Assembly: GCA_003566215.1 (NCBI GenBank)
Contig: PXEJ01000191.1
Coordinates: 1-5,306, forward strand
Source of the DNA: Cyanobacteria bacterium T3Sed10_376R1m
GTDB lineage: Bacteria; Cyanobacteriota; Cyanobacteriia; Cyanobacteriales; Cyanobacteriaceae
DNA length: 5,306 nt
Direction: 5' to 3'
Shown: positions 5,249-5,306 of the stretch, piece by piece
Position numbering within the stretch: position 1 is the stretch's first letter
Layout: each line of letters opens with the position of its first letter
Program-made: the position numbers and the translations under genes
Notes under the pieces: model-generated
Database searches by the model: none
Seen by the model: the letters and a program-made list of their open reading frames with translations, nothing else
Told to the model about the DNA's origin: nothing

Positions 5249-5306
5249 CCTTGAATAATAATATCCTGTTGCCTTGAATAATAATATCCTGTTGCCTTGA
5301 ATAATA
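5246..5306. repeat. 23-bp tandem direct repeat, 2.6 copies, continuing beyond the window
   Basis: The unit begins TTGCCTTGAATAATAA and ends TATCCTG. Identical units occupy 5246-5268 and 5269-5291, and a third starts at 5292 and is cut by the window edge after 15 bases. There are no unique spacers, so this is a tandem array and not a CRISPR. There is no variation between copies, which suggests recent expansion or slippage. The period is not a multiple of three or seven, unlike the heptanucleotide short tandem repeats known in filamentous cyanobacteria. Confidence 0.9.

Noticed and set aside
5246..5306. CRISPR array
   Set aside because: The 23-bp units are directly adjacent with no unique spacers.

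Overview
The window looks like chromosomal DNA from an AT-rich cyanobacterium. The evidence is a HIP1 octamer (GCGATCGC), a small LuxR-type protein that closely resembles the cyanobacterial redox regulator PedR, an 86-residue protein of a type I associate with cyanobacteria, a methyltransferase of a kind shared by phototrophs, and genes that mostly lack Shine-Dalgarno sites. The low GC content suggests a unicellular lineage of the Geminocystis/Cyanobacterium kind, but that assignment is inference.

Layout from left to right: the 5' part of glycerol kinase (glpK, minus strand, running off the left edge); a diverged structured repeat (616-840); a very AT-rich intergenic stretch; nrdB, the small subunit of class I ribonucleotide reductase (plus); a short cyanobacterial protein of unknown function (plus); two stacked hairpins, the second a good Rho-independent terminator; an OppB/DppB-type ABC transporter permease (plus); a convergent PedR-like gene (minus); a second copy of the structured repeat (4248-4462); a SAM-dependent methyltransferase with an altered motif I (minus); and, at the right edge, a perfect 20-nt palindrome abutting a 23-bp tandem repeat that continues past the window.

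The genes do not form one obvious pathway. They are mostly single transcription units: glycerol use (glpK), dNTP synthesis (nrdB), solute import (permease) and light/redox-linked regulation (PedR-like). The partners of NrdB (NrdA) and of the permease (second permease, ATPases, binding protein) are not in the window.

The most interesting signal is the pair of diverged repeats. They share both ends, a 33-nt core that is 29/33 identical, a hairpin with a compensatory T-A/C-G exchange, and wobble pairs that favour an RNA read from the minus strand. A nine-codon stretch in both copies differs largely at synonymous positions. I read them as non-autonomous relics of an IS200/IS605-type element (3' tail of tnpB plus right end, the part that in such elements specifies a guide RNA). 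A family of structured leader RNAs is the alternative, because each copy lies a short distance upstream of a minus-strand gene in the same orientation.
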